A stretch of DNA of 64,000 nucleotides from Maridesulfovibrio sp050916235 (GCF_050916235.1 NZ_CP104854.1:3534001-3598000); one strand, 5' to 3'. Shown: positions 23,847-32,880, counted from the stretch's first letter. Program-made: numbers and translations. The notes: a model not told the origin generated them from the letters alone.

Positions 23847-25346
23847 TTATTTGCTTCCGGGATTGCGGAGCCTGAAAAGTAAAGTGCACAGCCCAAACAG
23901 AATCCATTCAATGCTGAATCCGGCTGTAGGGTTCAGAACGCAGCCTGTTCCGCCGGAGTCGGAGGTTCCAAGAGCTGCCGGGTCCTTTATCTGGCCGAGG
24001 GTTCTGTCCTCGTCGTATATTCCGTTGTCTTTGACGACAAAGTTTACGTAGTAGTTCGTCCCTGATGTGAGTGTTGTGTCAGATGAAAGATAGTTGCCGC
24101 TTTCGTCCTCCAGCCACCATGTGCCTTCAGTCTCCGGATCTGCTACAGGGGCGTAGCTGCCATAATACATGCTGGTTCCATTGGTGGTGAAACACTTGAG
24201 CAGAGTGTAGCTGCCGGCAGTTCCGTTGAGGGATGTTGAATTGAAGGAGAAAACTCCGTTTGCCCCGTTGCTGCTGACTGTTGCTTCAAATTCCGCAAGC
24301 GGAGTTACTTTTGAAAATGAGACTGGGGGAGCAAATGCGGACTGGAATACGGCAGCTGAAGTAGCATTTTCCGTTGAGGACGTTACCGAAACAGTAACGC
24401 CGCTCTGCTGCTGATTGGCAGGTCTTACGTAACCGTTACTCTCAACTGCAATGCTGAGAGCACTGCTTAGCCCTGTCGCAGTGAAGGTTCTATCGGGTGA
24501 GACGTTTCCTGTTGCGGCTATGCCGAAAACCTCTACAGCTTTACTTGCGTAACTGTAGTTGGCAACATAAATACTGCCGTTGAGTACGAGCAGTGAGTGT
24601 GCTGAGCTTATACCAGGGTTTGCTCCGGATATTGTTGTGGTCGGGGAGACTGCTCCGGAGGAACTTGCAGGATAGGTGTCTATCTGGTTACTATCTGATA
24701 CATATATAATGCCATTTGCAATATAAAGTCCTCTTGGGCCAGATAATGATCCTGAAACGTCGATGCTTCGCTTTTGGGTGGCAGCAGCTGTTCCGGATGC
24801 CGTCAGATCGAAAACGAGTATAACGGTGTTTGACTGCAGTACGTATAATTCACTGTTGTATACTGCGCAGGCATATGGGATGCTGGTGAATCCGGTAATC
24901 TCCCGGGTCGGGGCGACGTTGCCGGAGTCGGATGTTTTAAAAACTTTTATTGCTCTTTTTGTTTCATCTGCACAGTAAATATAGCCATTGTCTATGACAA
25001 TGTGTCTAGGTTGTGAGAAATCTGCGTTGCTGCCAATTATCTGGCGTGTGGGTGCAGTATCGCCGCTATCTGTTGTTTTAAATACGGAAATAGCGTCAAT
25101 GTTATCATCAGTAACGAAGATCTCATTGTTGTACACTGCTAGCCCATAAATCCAATCAGGATTCAGAGTTGTGGAGTTTCCAAGTATTGTTCTGCTAGGA
25201 GCAACTGTTCCACTGGATGAAGAATCAAAAGTATATATTTTAGCTTGTGATCTACTTAAAAGGTATATGTCTGTTGCATGTGAAATGCAAGGTATGCTGA
25301 ATATAACAGAAAGCGCAGTCAAAATTATGCATGTGTGTACTCGCAT
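23847..25346 (-). CDS. Surface beta-propeller protein with choice-of-anchor domain and C-terminal sorting tail
   Basis: 499 residues. Signal peptide 1-24 (MRVHTCIILTALSVIFSIPC). Residues ~28-320 hold about six repeats of ~45 residues, each with the pattern VF(K/D)xxxSGxxAPTRxI and an IYVxD strand, i.e. an NHL/SMP-30-like beta-propeller. Residues ~330-465 match the 'choice-of-anchor U' type domain (GTWWLEDESGNYLSS, YVNFVVKDNGIYDEDRTLG). The end is GGTGCVLNPTAG, a hydrophobic helix (FSIEWILFGLCTLLF) and RLRNPGSK: a Cys motif, TM and basic tail, as in CTERM sorting signals. AAAGGAGG precedes the ATG at 25346. Likely exported and surface-anchored; ligand unknown. Confidence 0.78.
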   Translation of the reverse strand: MRVHTCIILTALSVIFSIPCISHATDIYLLSRSQAKIYTFDSSSSGTVAPSRTILGNSTTLNPDWIYGLAVYNNEIFVTDDNIDAISVFKTTDSGDTAPTRQIIGSNADFSQPRHIVIDNGYIYCADETKRAIKVFKTSDSGNVAPTREITGFTSIPYACAVYNSELYVLQSNTVILVFDLTASGTAAATQKRSIDVSGSLSGPRGLYIANGIIYVSDSNQIDTYPASSSGAVSPTTTISGANPGISSAHSLLVLNGSIYVANYSYASKAVEVFGIAATGNVSPDRTFTATGLSSALSIAVESNGYVRPANQQQSGVTVSVTSSTENATSAAVFQSAFAPPVSFSKVTPLAEFEATVSSNGANGVFSFNSTSLNGTAGSYTLLKCFTTNGTSMYYGSYAPVADPETEGTWWLEDESGNYLSSDTTLTSGTNYYVNFVVKDNGIYDEDRTLGQIKDPAALGTSDSGGTGCVLNPTAGFSIEWILFGLCTLLFRLRNPGSK

Positions 25347-25693
25347 TGTTCGTGCCCTCCTTTGAGAAAAGTACACATTTTGTTTTTGTTTAGCAATTGT
25401 ATTGTTCTCGAAATTAAATACGATAGTGTTACAGTTTCAGTTTATGGGTCGAGGGCGGTTTGTTCCATCGCTTAACCGTGACTCTTATGGCGATTCACAT
25501 GCCGACTGCGGCTATTTTTTTTATTGCAGTCTGATGAATTTTTATTTTCTGACTCTGTATTAAGTCTGTGTATAAACAAGTGGCAATGTATTGGAAATCA
25601 GTCTTGTGCCACTTTGAATCATTGTCCCTGCGGGCATTGACATTTTATATTCAAAACAGGCATTTATATTGCTAAGTTTAACGCTTTGGCAGG
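25347..25693. other. Intergenic region, AT-rich, no gene seen
   Basis: About 350 bases between two minus-strand genes; presumably holds the promoter of the beta-propeller gene. Confidence 0.45.
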
Positions 25694-26947
25694 CTATCCC
25701 AGCAGTTCTTCCAGTGAAATTTCCATTCTGGCAAGATTGAAGCAGTGCTCTGCATCGTTCTGCACAAGGCTGACAATTTCACTATCAAGCTTTCCCTTGT
25801 TTTTCATTTCTTCCAGAATGCCGACAGCCTCTTCCAGAGTCATCCCCTTCCGATAGGGCCTGTCCTGCAGTAGAGCCTGAAACACGTCCGCCACAGCAAT
25901 TATCTTGGCAGGTATGGGCAGGGCTTCCTTGGTGGGGTGGAATGGGTAGCCTGTTCCGAGATCGTTGTCGTGGTGATATGATGCCCACAGTGCAATTTCT
26001 TCAAGGCCGCTGACCAGTCGCAGTATTTCATAGGTTTCATAGCTGTGCTGATTTATTATTGCCCGTTCTGTCGGGCTCAGCGGGCCATTTTTGTCAAGAA
26101 TATTGTCCGGGATATGCAGTTTTCCTATATCGTGCAGATATGCAGCAACTTCTATCTTTATGGTTTCCGTATCAGAAAAACCATACAGCTCTGCAATGCG
26201 TCTGGATATAAGCGCTACACTGTAGGAGTGCTGGGCTGTAAAAGGGCTCTTCTGGTCAACAATATATGCGAATATTTTTGCCAGCTGTTTTAAGTCCGTC
26301 AGGGTTATTCTATCTGAATCTCCCCTGCCTCCCATTGCCCATGCAAAGCGCTCGATATGCCTGTTTTCAAGTGCCAGCCAGAACGCTTCAGGAATTGATA
26401 TTTTGAGAAAGACTTCCACGAATTCGGGATTGAAATAGGTGCCCTGCTTTTCCGCAATGCTTTTTTTTATCGAATCAACGTGCAGAAGAATATTGGGGCC
26501 ATAGTGTGGAGCGGCAGTAATATCTATCCTGTCGGCAATGAAAATAAGATTGGCAACCCTTTTGTTGAAAGGGGAGATGGATTGTTTCTGCAGGTCAACC
26601 CATGGTGTATGGTGGTATAAAATTGGTAAAGCCATTCTTTCAAGCGGCTTGAATTTATGCAGCAGGTCATAGCCGATATGACAGTGTATGTCTGACATTT
26701 CCCAATCAAAGAGGTTTGCCAGATGGCTGTGGACTGTATCCGAGGAAACTCCGCAGTCGTGCAGCAGCCCTAGTTCGTAGATGAAGAAAGTCTCCGCTCT
26801 GCTGAAGCCCAAGAATTGGGACATCTGCAAGGCAATGTAGCCAACCCTTTTACCATGGTTTGTATCGTTCATTCCAACCAGACTGACGGCATTTTCAATT
26901 GCCAGAATCATTTGACGCAGATCGACAGTGATATTGGCGGCACTCAT
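25694..26947 (-). CDS. HD-GYP family protein with two HD domains
   Basis: 417-residue cytoplasmic protein, no TM. Residues ~20-190 form a first HD-type domain (NHGKRVGYIAL, LLHDCGVSS, HCHIGYDLL, LYHH) and ~225-400 a second with HSYSVALISRRIA, YLHDIGKLHIPDNIL and ASYHHDNDLGTGYPF. The second matches the HD-GYP phosphodiesterase signature (HDIGK, HHxxxxGxGYP) with two extra residues before the GYP motif, so c-di-GMP hydrolysis is plausible. No receiver or sensor domain is fused. AAGGAATT precedes the ATG. Confidence 0.87.
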   Translation of the reverse strand: MSAANITVDLRQMILAIENAVSLVGMNDTNHGKRVGYIALQMSQFLGFSRAETFFIYELGLLHDCGVSSDTVHSHLANLFDWEMSDIHCHIGYDLLHKFKPLERMALPILYHHTPWVDLQKQSISPFNKRVANLIFIADRIDITAAPHYGPNILLHVDSIKKSIAEKQGTYFNPEFVEVFLKISIPEAFWLALENRHIERFAWAMGGRGDSDRITLTDLKQLAKIFAYIVDQKSPFTAQHSYSVALISRRIAELYGFSDTETIKIEVAAYLHDIGKLHIPDNILDKNGPLSPTERAIINQHSYETYEILRLVSGLEEIALWASYHHDNDLGTGYPFHPTKEALPIPAKIIAVADVFQALLQDRPYRKGMTLEEAVGILEEMKNKGKLDSEIVSLVQNDAEHCFNLARMEISLEELLG

Positions 26948-27345
26948 GGTAATTCCTTGCCGGACATTGGCGTGTTCTGAGTTGGGGTTATCTGGTTGAT
27001 AATATCAACTTTGATTGGCATCAGGAAGAAATAATATCCGGGATCATGATTTCTTTGGATTGATGGCATTGAACTGCATTCACGCAATCCCGTTTTCCTT
27101 CAGTCTGTAATGTTTATCCCTGTGGCGTGGATGGTTGTTCATCCTTGGCTTAACCGTGCGCAAATATTCAGCCTGTTCAGTGGTAATGCGCTGTGATAGC
27201 TTATATTTTCCTTGCTGACTTTGTCTGAAATCTGTTTATAACCAAATGACGTTGTGCTAGAAATTCAACATGCACCCCTTGATACACTGTTTTTAGGGGC
27301 CTTGAATGACTCACATTCCAAACAGGCATTGCCCACTGGTCCTGC
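26948..27345. other. Divergent intergenic region, no gene seen
   Basis: About 400 bases between the HD-GYP and aspartoacylase-like genes; no clear promoter or hairpin. Confidence 0.45.
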
Positions 27346-28371
27346 ATGACAACACCTCCCATCCACATGTGCGGGCAGACCATTCCTGCCGGTTCCCACA
27401 CGACTGTTTCACTTCCGGTTCCCGATACATCCCTCGGGCAGGGCTTAAGCATGCCAGTCCATGTTTATCATGGTCGAAGGCCCGGTCCTGCGTTTTTCGT
27501 CAGTGCCGCCATTCACGGCGACGAGCTGAACGGCATTGAGATCGTGCGCAGGCTGACCGGGCTGCGCAGGCTCTCCAGACTGCGGGGAACCCTTTACGCA
27601 ATTCCCATCGTCAATATCTACGGGTTCATGTCCAATACCAGATACCTGCCCGACAGGCGCGACCTGAACCGGGTTTTCCCGGGCAAGGCGGGCGGTTCCC
27701 TTGCTTCGGAGTTGGCCCTGATCCTGTTCGAACATGTGGTCAGCCGCTGCCGGTACGGCATAGACCTGCATACCGGTTCCAACCACCGTGCAAACTTTCC
27801 GCACCTGCGCGGGGACATGAAGGATGAAACGATTTTCGCTATGGCTCAGGCTTTCGGCGCGCCGCTGGTTCTGGACAGCTGCGGAGTTTCCGGCTCCCTG
27901 CGGCAGGCGGCTGAACAGGTCGGGGTGAAGACCCTGCTGTACGAGGCCGGGGAGGCCCTGCGTTTCGATGAATTCTCCATCCGCGCCGGACTGCGCGGTA
28001 TCACCTCGCTGATGTCCCATCTCGGGATGCTTCCGGTGGTTAGGAAAAAGCAGGCCCCCATAAGCCTGCAGGTTGCCTATGACCGTACATGGTGCCGCGC
28101 CCCGGAGAGCGGGCTGTTCCACGCCAAGGTCAAGCTGGGGCAGCGGGTGAAGAAGGACGAGCTGCTCGGAACGGTCCACGATCCTCTGGGCAACCGTTCC
28201 TGCGAGCTGCTTTCCCCTCGCAATGGGGTGGTCATCGGACAGTTGGCGCTTCCGTCGGTCTACAAGGGTGATGCGATCATGCATATCGCCTGTTTCAAGG
28301 CTCCGGGGCGGGCAGAGGCCCTTGCGGACGAATTTTCGGAACTGGTCATGGATCAGGAAAACCCGATCTGA
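27346..28371 (+). CDS. Succinylglutamate desuccinylase/aspartoacylase family zinc hydrolase
   Basis: 341-residue cytoplasmic M14-like amidohydrolase. The zinc site reads AAIHGDELNG (His and Glu ligands, ~63-72) and GIDLHTG (~142-148, His ligand); NxYGF and the substrate-binding RDLNRVFPG segment lie between them. The C-terminal ~90 residues form a lipoyl-like beta hairpin region (GLFHAKVKLGQRVKKDELLGTV), common in this family. The family removes N-acyl groups from amino acids or related amides. No good ribosome-binding site precedes the ATG, so the start is provisional. The GNAT-nitrilase gene follows after 43 bases, suggesting a shared N-acyl/amide substrate pathway. Confidence 0.82.
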   Translation: MTTPPIHMCGQTIPAGSHTTVSLPVPDTSLGQGLSMPVHVYHGRRPGPAFFVSAAIHGDELNGIEIVRRLTGLRRLSRLRGTLYAIPIVNIYGFMSNTRYLPDRRDLNRVFPGKAGGSLASELALILFEHVVSRCRYGIDLHTGSNHRANFPHLRGDMKDETIFAMAQAFGAPLVLDSCGVSGSLRQAAEQVGVKTLLYEAGEALRFDEFSIRAGLRGITSLMSHLGMLPVVRKKQAPISLQVAYDRTWCRAPESGLFHAKVKLGQRVKKDELLGTVHDPLGNRSCELLSPRNGVVIGQLALPSVYKGDAIMHIACFKAPGRAEALADEFSELVMDQENPI

Positions 28372-28414
28372 CCGTTCTTTTAAACAATCAGCACAGCCGT
28401 ATGGCGTGGGCGAA

Positions 28415-29974
28415 ATGTCAAAACGCAAGACCGTGAAGATCCGGAACTGGACCCGGGAGGACATCCCGGCCATTGTGGAATGTCAGAAGGCGGCTTACCC
28501 CGATTATGCCGAACATTATGACGAACGCATGTACTCCATGCAGTTTACCGCTTTCCCGCAGGGCCAGATCCTTGCGGAGTGTGACGGCGAGGTCGTGGGC
28601 TATGCCACCTGCCTGATTGTCCAGCTGGATGATTCCGTGGACTGGTACCGCTACGACGAGATAACCGGCAGCGGCACTTTCAGCACGCATACGCCCACCG
28701 GCGATACCCTGTACGGGGCGGACATTGCCGTAAGGCCGGATTTTCGGGGCAAAGGCGTGGCCGGTAAAATCTACAAGTACCGCAAGCAGATAATGAAGCG
28801 CTACAACCTGAGCCGCATGATCGCCCACGGCAGGATCATGAACTACAACGAACAGGCGGGCGTGCTCACGGCCAAGGAATACGTGGAGATGGTGGAGAGG
28901 GGCGAGCTGAGTGATTCGGCCCTGAACGCGCATCTCAAGGCGGGCTACAAGGTCACGGGCGTGTTTCTGGACCTGCTGCATGACGATTCGAGCCTGAACT
29001 ATTCCACGTTCCTTGAAATGCCCAACCCGGATTTCCAGCCGGTGCGGCGCAAGATTGCCGCGGCCCCGCTGCGCAGGCCGGTGCGAAGGTTCAGGGTCTG
29101 TGCGGCCCAGTATCTGATGCGCAAGATCTCTTCGTGGGAGGATCTGCGTCAGTCGGTGGAGTTTTTTGTATCCACAGCGGATGCCTACCACTGCCATTTC
29201 CTCGTGCTGCCCGAGCTTTTTACCGCGCAGATGTTCAGCGCCATGCCGCCCGAGTGGGATTCCCGCAGGGCGGTCATGGAACTTGCCGGTATGACCGAAA
29301 GCTACCTGACTATGTTCACCGAGCTGGCCAGCGAGTACAACCTGCACATCATCGGCGGTTCGCACCCGGTGCTGCGTGACGGCAAACTCTACAACGTGGC
29401 ACACATGTTCACCCCGACCGGGAACGTGTACACGCAGGACAAGCTGCACATTACGCCCGGTGAGCGCGAAGCGTGGGGAATCCATCCCGGCGAGGGGCTG
29501 AGCGTTTTTCATACCCCGCTCGGACGCATCGCCATACAGGTCTGCTACGATATCGAGTTCCCGGAAACCTCGCGACTGCTGGCCATGTCCGGGGCGGAAG
29601 TGATCTTCGTACCCTTCAGCACGGACGAGAAACGGGCCTATCACCGTGTGCGGGCAACGGCTCAGGCCCGCTGCATCGAGAACTCGATCTACACGGTCAT
29701 TGCCGCCAACGTGGGCAATCTGCCGGGTGTGAAGACCTATCTCATGAACTACGGCCAGTCCGCCGTGTTTGCGCCGAGCGATTTTGCCTTTCCCATGCCC
29801 TCGCTCAGCGGGGAGGCCGATCCGGGCGTGGAGACCGTGGTCATCGCCGATCTTGATCTGGCCAGCCTTGCTCAGGTCCGCGAATTCGGCAGTGTAAGGC
29901 CGCTGCATGAACGAAGGCCCGATATCTACGAACTGAAGCCGCGCAAGAAGATTCAGGTGATCAGGACCGAGTAG
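28415..29974 (+). CDS. GNAT acetyltransferase-nitrilase fusion (YhcX-like)
   Basis: 519 residues. Residues ~5-200 are a GNAT domain, with the acetyl-CoA loop VRPDFRGKGVAGKIYKYRK. Residues ~225-510 are a carbon-nitrogen hydrolase of the nitrilase superfamily with an intact triad: Glu267 (LPELF), Lys343 (DKLHITPGE) and Cys377 (QVCYDIEFPE). The arrangement and length match B. subtilis YhcX. Upstream in-frame codons run into the preceding gene; ATG at 28415 is the first consistent with the GNAT fold, though its ribosome-binding site is weak. Probably co-transcribed with the desuccinylase-like gene. Substrate unknown. Confidence 0.88.
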   Translation: MSKRKTVKIRNWTREDIPAIVECQKAAYPDYAEHYDERMYSMQFTAFPQGQILAECDGEVVGYATCLIVQLDDSVDWYRYDEITGSGTFSTHTPTGDTLYGADIAVRPDFRGKGVAGKIYKYRKQIMKRYNLSRMIAHGRIMNYNEQAGVLTAKEYVEMVERGELSDSALNAHLKAGYKVTGVFLDLLHDDSSLNYSTFLEMPNPDFQPVRRKIAAAPLRRPVRRFRVCAAQYLMRKISSWEDLRQSVEFFVSTADAYHCHFLVLPELFTAQMFSAMPPEWDSRRAVMELAGMTESYLTMFTELASEYNLHIIGGSHPVLRDGKLYNVAHMFTPTGNVYTQDKLHITPGEREAWGIHPGEGLSVFHTPLGRIAIQVCYDIEFPETSRLLAMSGAEVIFVPFSTDEKRAYHRVRATAQARCIENSIYTVIAANVGNLPGVKTYLMNYGQSAVFAPSDFAFPMPSLSGEADPGVETVVIADLDLASLAQVREFGSVRPLHERRPDIYELKPRKKIQVIRTE

Positions 29975-30035
29975 GCCGGATGTAAACCTTGCATCACCGT
30001 TCCGCCGTAAAGTGCGGGGCAGAACGGATAATCAG

Positions 30036-30073
30036 GCGGCGCGGATATATTTTCCCGCGCCGCATTTTTATTT
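30036..30073 (+). terminator. Terminator after the GNAT-nitrilase gene
   Basis: GCGGCGCGG ... CCCGCGCCGC stem followed by ATTTTTATTTT. Confidence 0.8.
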
Positions 30074-30083
30074 TATGAGATGT

Positions 30084-30163
30084 CTCCGGCGGCCTCGCTG
30101 GGGCGTTGGATTTGATGCGCTTTGCGCTTTTGACGATTTGACTTCGCTTCCGACGGCCAAAGG
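30084..30163 (+). repeat. Type-II intergenic repeat, copy 1
   Basis: Starts CTCCGGCGGCC, then GGGGC, TTGATGCGCTTTGCGCTTTT, GACGAT, TTCG and TCCGACGGCCAAAGG. An inverted copy lies at 44020-44097. Confidence 0.75.
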
Positions 30164-30283
30164 GCCCGCGGACCTTTGGAATCCCTATTTGGCTCAAGGG
30201 TTTATCCATTCATATAGTCTTATTCGGAAAGTTGAAGTTTGCGGAGTTTAGGAAAATAGCCTCGTAATTTTGCATGGACATGG

Positions 30284-30311
30284 TTGACAGCATTGTGATC
30301 TCTGCTAGGTT
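30284..30311 (+). promoter_or_regulatory. Sigma-70-type promoter for the MscS-family gene
   Basis: TTGACA (30284-30289), 16-base spacer, TAGGTT (30306-30311), 56 bases before the start codon. Confidence 0.5.
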
Positions 30312-30366
30312 TTGAATCAATGTCTGTAGTGATTTAATTGAGATTATCAAACTTTCGGAGCTGTTC

Positions 30367-31530
30367 ATGAGCAATGCAACTCAAGTCGCGGATGTTCCGC
30401 ACTCAACGGTATTCGTCTGGTTGGCCCAGATCAGGGAAATGGCTGTTGACGTCTGGCATAACGGTATACCGGGACTGAATCTGATCAATCTTGCCCAAGC
30501 TGTGGGCGTACTGCTTTTCTTCATTATCCTGCGCAAGGTGCTGACCCAGTTCACCATGAACCGGTTGCAGAAGCTGCTGGAAAAGCACAATGCCAAGGCG
30601 GAAAGCAGCATCCTGACCGCCCTGAAGGACCCGGTGCGCTTCGTTCCCATTGTTCTGGGGCTGTTTTTTGCCGACCAGCTCCTGAAATTTCCCGATTCCA
30701 TCGAGAGCGTTACGAACAGGGTCATAAGCGCCATGACGCTGTTCGTCATCTTCTGGTCAGTGTTCAACCTTGTTTCCGTGGCCACCAAAATATTCCGCAA
30801 GCTGGAAAGCCTGCTTACACCGGCCCTTGTGGACTGGCTTATCAAGCTGCTCAAGTTCCTGATCCTGCTCATGGGTGCGGCCAGTATCCTCGAATTGTTC
30901 GGCATCGACATCGGACCGATCCTGACTGGACTCGGACTTTTCAGTGTGGCTGTTGCTCTGGGTGCCAAGGACCTTTTCCAGAACATCATTGCCGGGATTT
31001 CCATCATCACCGAGAGCCGTTTCAGCATCGGTGACTGGGTCACGGTTGACGGAAAAGTGGACGGGACCGTGGAATTCATCGGTTTCCGCTCCACCAGAAT
31101 CCGCCGGTTCGACAAGGCTCCTGTCTATGTCCCGAACTCGACGCTCTCTGACAACTGCCTCATCAACTTCTCCAAGATGACCCATCGGCGCATACTCTGG
31201 ACCATCGGTCTGGAGTACCGGACCACAACGGAGCAGTTGAAGCTAGTTCAGGAACGGGTGATGGAGTATATCCTCGGCAATAATGATTTTGCGCAGCCGC
31301 CTGAAGTTTCCACCTTCATGCGCGTGGTGCAGTTCGGCGATTCTTCAATCGATTTCCAGCTCAGCGCTTTCACCAACACCACCAACGCGCAGGAGTGGAT
31401 GAAGATAAGGGAAGATCTGGCCTACCGTTTAAAGGAAATCGTGGAAGTCGAGGCCGGAGCCGGATTCGCATTCCCCTCGCAGTCTGTCTATGTCGAGTCC
31501 ATGCCCGAACGAGCTGCTGATAAAGGGTAA
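30367..31530 (+). CDS. MscS-family mechanosensitive channel
   Basis: 387-residue inner-membrane protein with four to five hydrophobic segments. The last one is the pore helix region (LTGLGLFSVAVALGAKDLFQNIIAG), followed by the MscS beta domain FSIGDWVTVDGKVDGTVEFIGFRSTRIR and PNSTLSDNCLINFSKM. The C-terminal alpha/beta domain is present. Such channels release solutes on hypo-osmotic shock. Some Desulfovibrio relatives carry several. ATG follows CGGAGC. The gene is followed on the opposite strand by an rhs fragment. Confidence 0.92.
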   Translation: MSNATQVADVPHSTVFVWLAQIREMAVDVWHNGIPGLNLINLAQAVGVLLFFIILRKVLTQFTMNRLQKLLEKHNAKAESSILTALKDPVRFVPIVLGLFFADQLLKFPDSIESVTNRVISAMTLFVIFWSVFNLVSVATKIFRKLESLLTPALVDWLIKLLKFLILLMGAASILELFGIDIGPILTGLGLFSVAVALGAKDLFQNIIAGISIITESRFSIGDWVTVDGKVDGTVEFIGFRSTRIRRFDKAPVYVPNSTLSDNCLINFSKMTHRRILWTIGLEYRTTTEQLKLVQERVMEYILGNNDFAQPPEVSTFMRVVQFGDSSIDFQLSAFTNTTNAQEWMKIREDLAYRLKEIVEVEAGAGFAFPSQSVYVESMPERAADKG

Positions 31531-31714
31531 ATAGAGGGATGCAAACTGCGGTGTAAAAGAAACAACTGTTTGTTGAATTCGCACTTTTGGTGATGGCATT
31601 GCAATGTCGCAAATGTGTGCTGCTATGGAAACCAGAAAGCATGCAGTAATTGCAGGCTCAGGTAATTGATTATCTGGGCCTGCTTTTGTTTCTTGATTCT
31701 CGTGCGAATTACAG

Positions 31715-31878
31715 CCCGCATACCCCAGCGGATCGGGGCAGGTGAACCTGCCGGTGGCGGGGTCGTATTCGCGGTAGCCGAAGTGAATGAGGCCGGTGTC
31801 GCGGTCATGCGGGCCCGCTGCGAAGCCGAGGGGCAGGTTCATGCGCTCGTTGGTATCGATCATGGTATTGCCGAACGT
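31715..31878 (-). pseudogene. Rhs core fragment (C-terminal end of the YD-repeat core)
   Basis: Reads IDTNERMNLPLGFAAG, DRDTGLIHFGYREYDPATGR and TCPDPLGYAG, almost identical to the end of the core in the rhs gene at 34896. Homology begins abruptly at CGTTCGGCAATACC and ends after GYAG, with no toxin tip in frame. It is the distal remnant of a displaced rhs end. Confidence 0.85.
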
Positions 31879-31943
31879 AGATTATAAGAATGCCAGCCCC
31901 CAAAGGGAGCTGGCAACAATGACAAAGCATTGATATCCATATT

Positions 31944-32222
31944 CTATGGTGCAAATCCTTTGATCAGCCAGCAAGACCAAATAAAAGATAGGTATAACAC
32001 TGGAGCACTGCATATAACTCCAGCTAAAATTGCCATTAACCATTCTAGTTTACTCTTGTTTCTATATTTCAAAAACATAATAAGTAACACAAAGTATGGA
32101 AGGATAGGGATAATCAAAACGGCAAAAGGATTGTCTGATGTGCGCAACAAGCTGTCGAACGAAACAAAAGAAATGACAGTAGACATCCACATTAAAACTA
32201 TAACAACAACCTTATTTGACAT
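31944..32222 (-). CDS. Small membrane protein, candidate immunity protein for the orphan tip
   Basis: 92 residues, AT-rich, with three hydrophobic segments (VVVIVLMWMSTVISFVSF, FAVLIIPILPYFVLLIMFL, WLMAILAGVICSAPVLYLSF). No recognised family. It overlaps the 3' end of the orphan toxin-tip frame by 11 bases, the arrangement expected of a toxin/immunity pair. A membrane location would suit protection from a membrane-acting or periplasmic effector. Confidence 0.6.
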   Translation of the reverse strand: MSNKVVVIVLMWMSTVISFVSFDSLLRTSDNPFAVLIIPILPYFVLLIMFLKYRNKSKLEWLMAILAGVICSAPVLYLSFIWSCWLIKGFAP

Positions 32223-32457
32223 AATTTTTCAGCCTGAAAAGTTTCATGGCACCATCTCTATATAATTCCGCAGTGTGTTTATCTTTCTCCTTTGGAGGCC
32301 TTGGCCACTTTGAAGAGTCGTCCCCCAAAATTTTAAGATCCTCTATCAATTCTTCGTCAGCTTTTTTAATTAATTTAATTTGCTCTTCATCGACGTCACC
32401 TAGGATATCAATGTTCTGAATACGCTCATATTCAAGATCATGTTTTTTATATGCTAT
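32212..32457 (-). pseudogene. Orphan Rhs toxin tip, phospholipase A2-like
   Basis: An 81-codon open stretch without a start codon at its 5' end, bounded upstream by an in-frame TAA. It reads AYKKHDLEYERI near the beginning and KKADEELIEDLK about 25 residues later. The HDxxY plus downstream AD pair resembles the catalytic His-Asp region of parvovirus-type/bacterial phospholipase A2 toxin domains; this is a judgement from motif pattern. The lack of a start and the position between an immunity candidate and another immunity candidate identify it as a displaced rhs 3' end, silent unless recombined onto a core. Confidence 0.6.
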
Positions 32458-32834
32458 TTACGCCCAAATAACTTCAAAAAAGTTTGTCTTAGTTTCTTTA
32501 TTGCAATGTAGATGACCGGAAAGGCATGAATAGCTGTATAGTGAATAATCGCTGTAAAAAGGAAATATAATACAAAGCAAAAACAAGCATTAATCAATTC
32601 ATATTTAACGGAGTACAATCCCCTGAAATTTTCAAGCGATGAAACAATAAGTTCATATCCGGCAAATCCCACCGAGGCGAATATAGCTGAAAGCCAAATT
32701 CTCTTTGTTGTTATATGCACAATTAAGCAGCTTGCTAAAATAGCAATCAAAACAGTTACTTTTCCGTAAGGAATAAATACATACGAACTCAATTTAGCCA
32801 AACTTCCAACAACAAATGCGATCAAAATATCCAT
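32454..32834 (-). CDS. Polytopic membrane protein, candidate immunity protein for the Rhs tip
   Basis: 126 residues with four predicted hydrophobic segments and a basic tail (KKLRQTFLKLFGRK). No recognised family. It begins 46 bases after the rhs stop codon, on the same strand and in AT-rich DNA, the usual position of a cognate immunity gene. The rhs tip looks like an L,D-transpeptidase-fold enzyme that would act in the periplasm, so a membrane-anchored immunity protein is plausible. Confidence 0.65.
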   Translation of the reverse strand: MDILIAFVVGSLAKLSSYVFIPYGKVTVLIAILASCLIVHITTKRIWLSAIFASVGFAGYELIVSSLENFRGLYSVKYELINACFCFVLYFLFTAIIHYTAIHAFPVIYIAIKKLRQTFLKLFGRK

Positions 32835-32880
32835 GATTTCTCCAATGGGCAGGCCGACAAATCAGCCTGCCCATTTCATT

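Larger units (their letters stand above)
29975..30366. other. Intergenic region with terminator, type-II repeat and promoter
   Basis: Contents are listed separately: terminator 30036-30073, repeat 30084-30163, promoter 30284-30311. No gene. Confidence 0.6.

Noticed and set aside
27445..28473. 342-codon open frame on the minus strand
   Set aside because: It is antisense to the zinc hydrolase, which has clear family motifs, and it has no ribosome-binding site or domain match. GC-rich third positions keep such frames open.
28418..29908. 496-codon open frame on the minus strand
   Set aside because: It lies fully opposite the GNAT-nitrilase gene, whose triad and GNAT loop are intact; the antisense product is His/Gly-rich without recognisable structure.
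31530..31715. Continuation of the rhs fragment frame toward the MscS gene
   Set aside because: After GYAG the frame loses Rhs similarity and overlaps the end of the MscS gene in antisense, so it is not coding.
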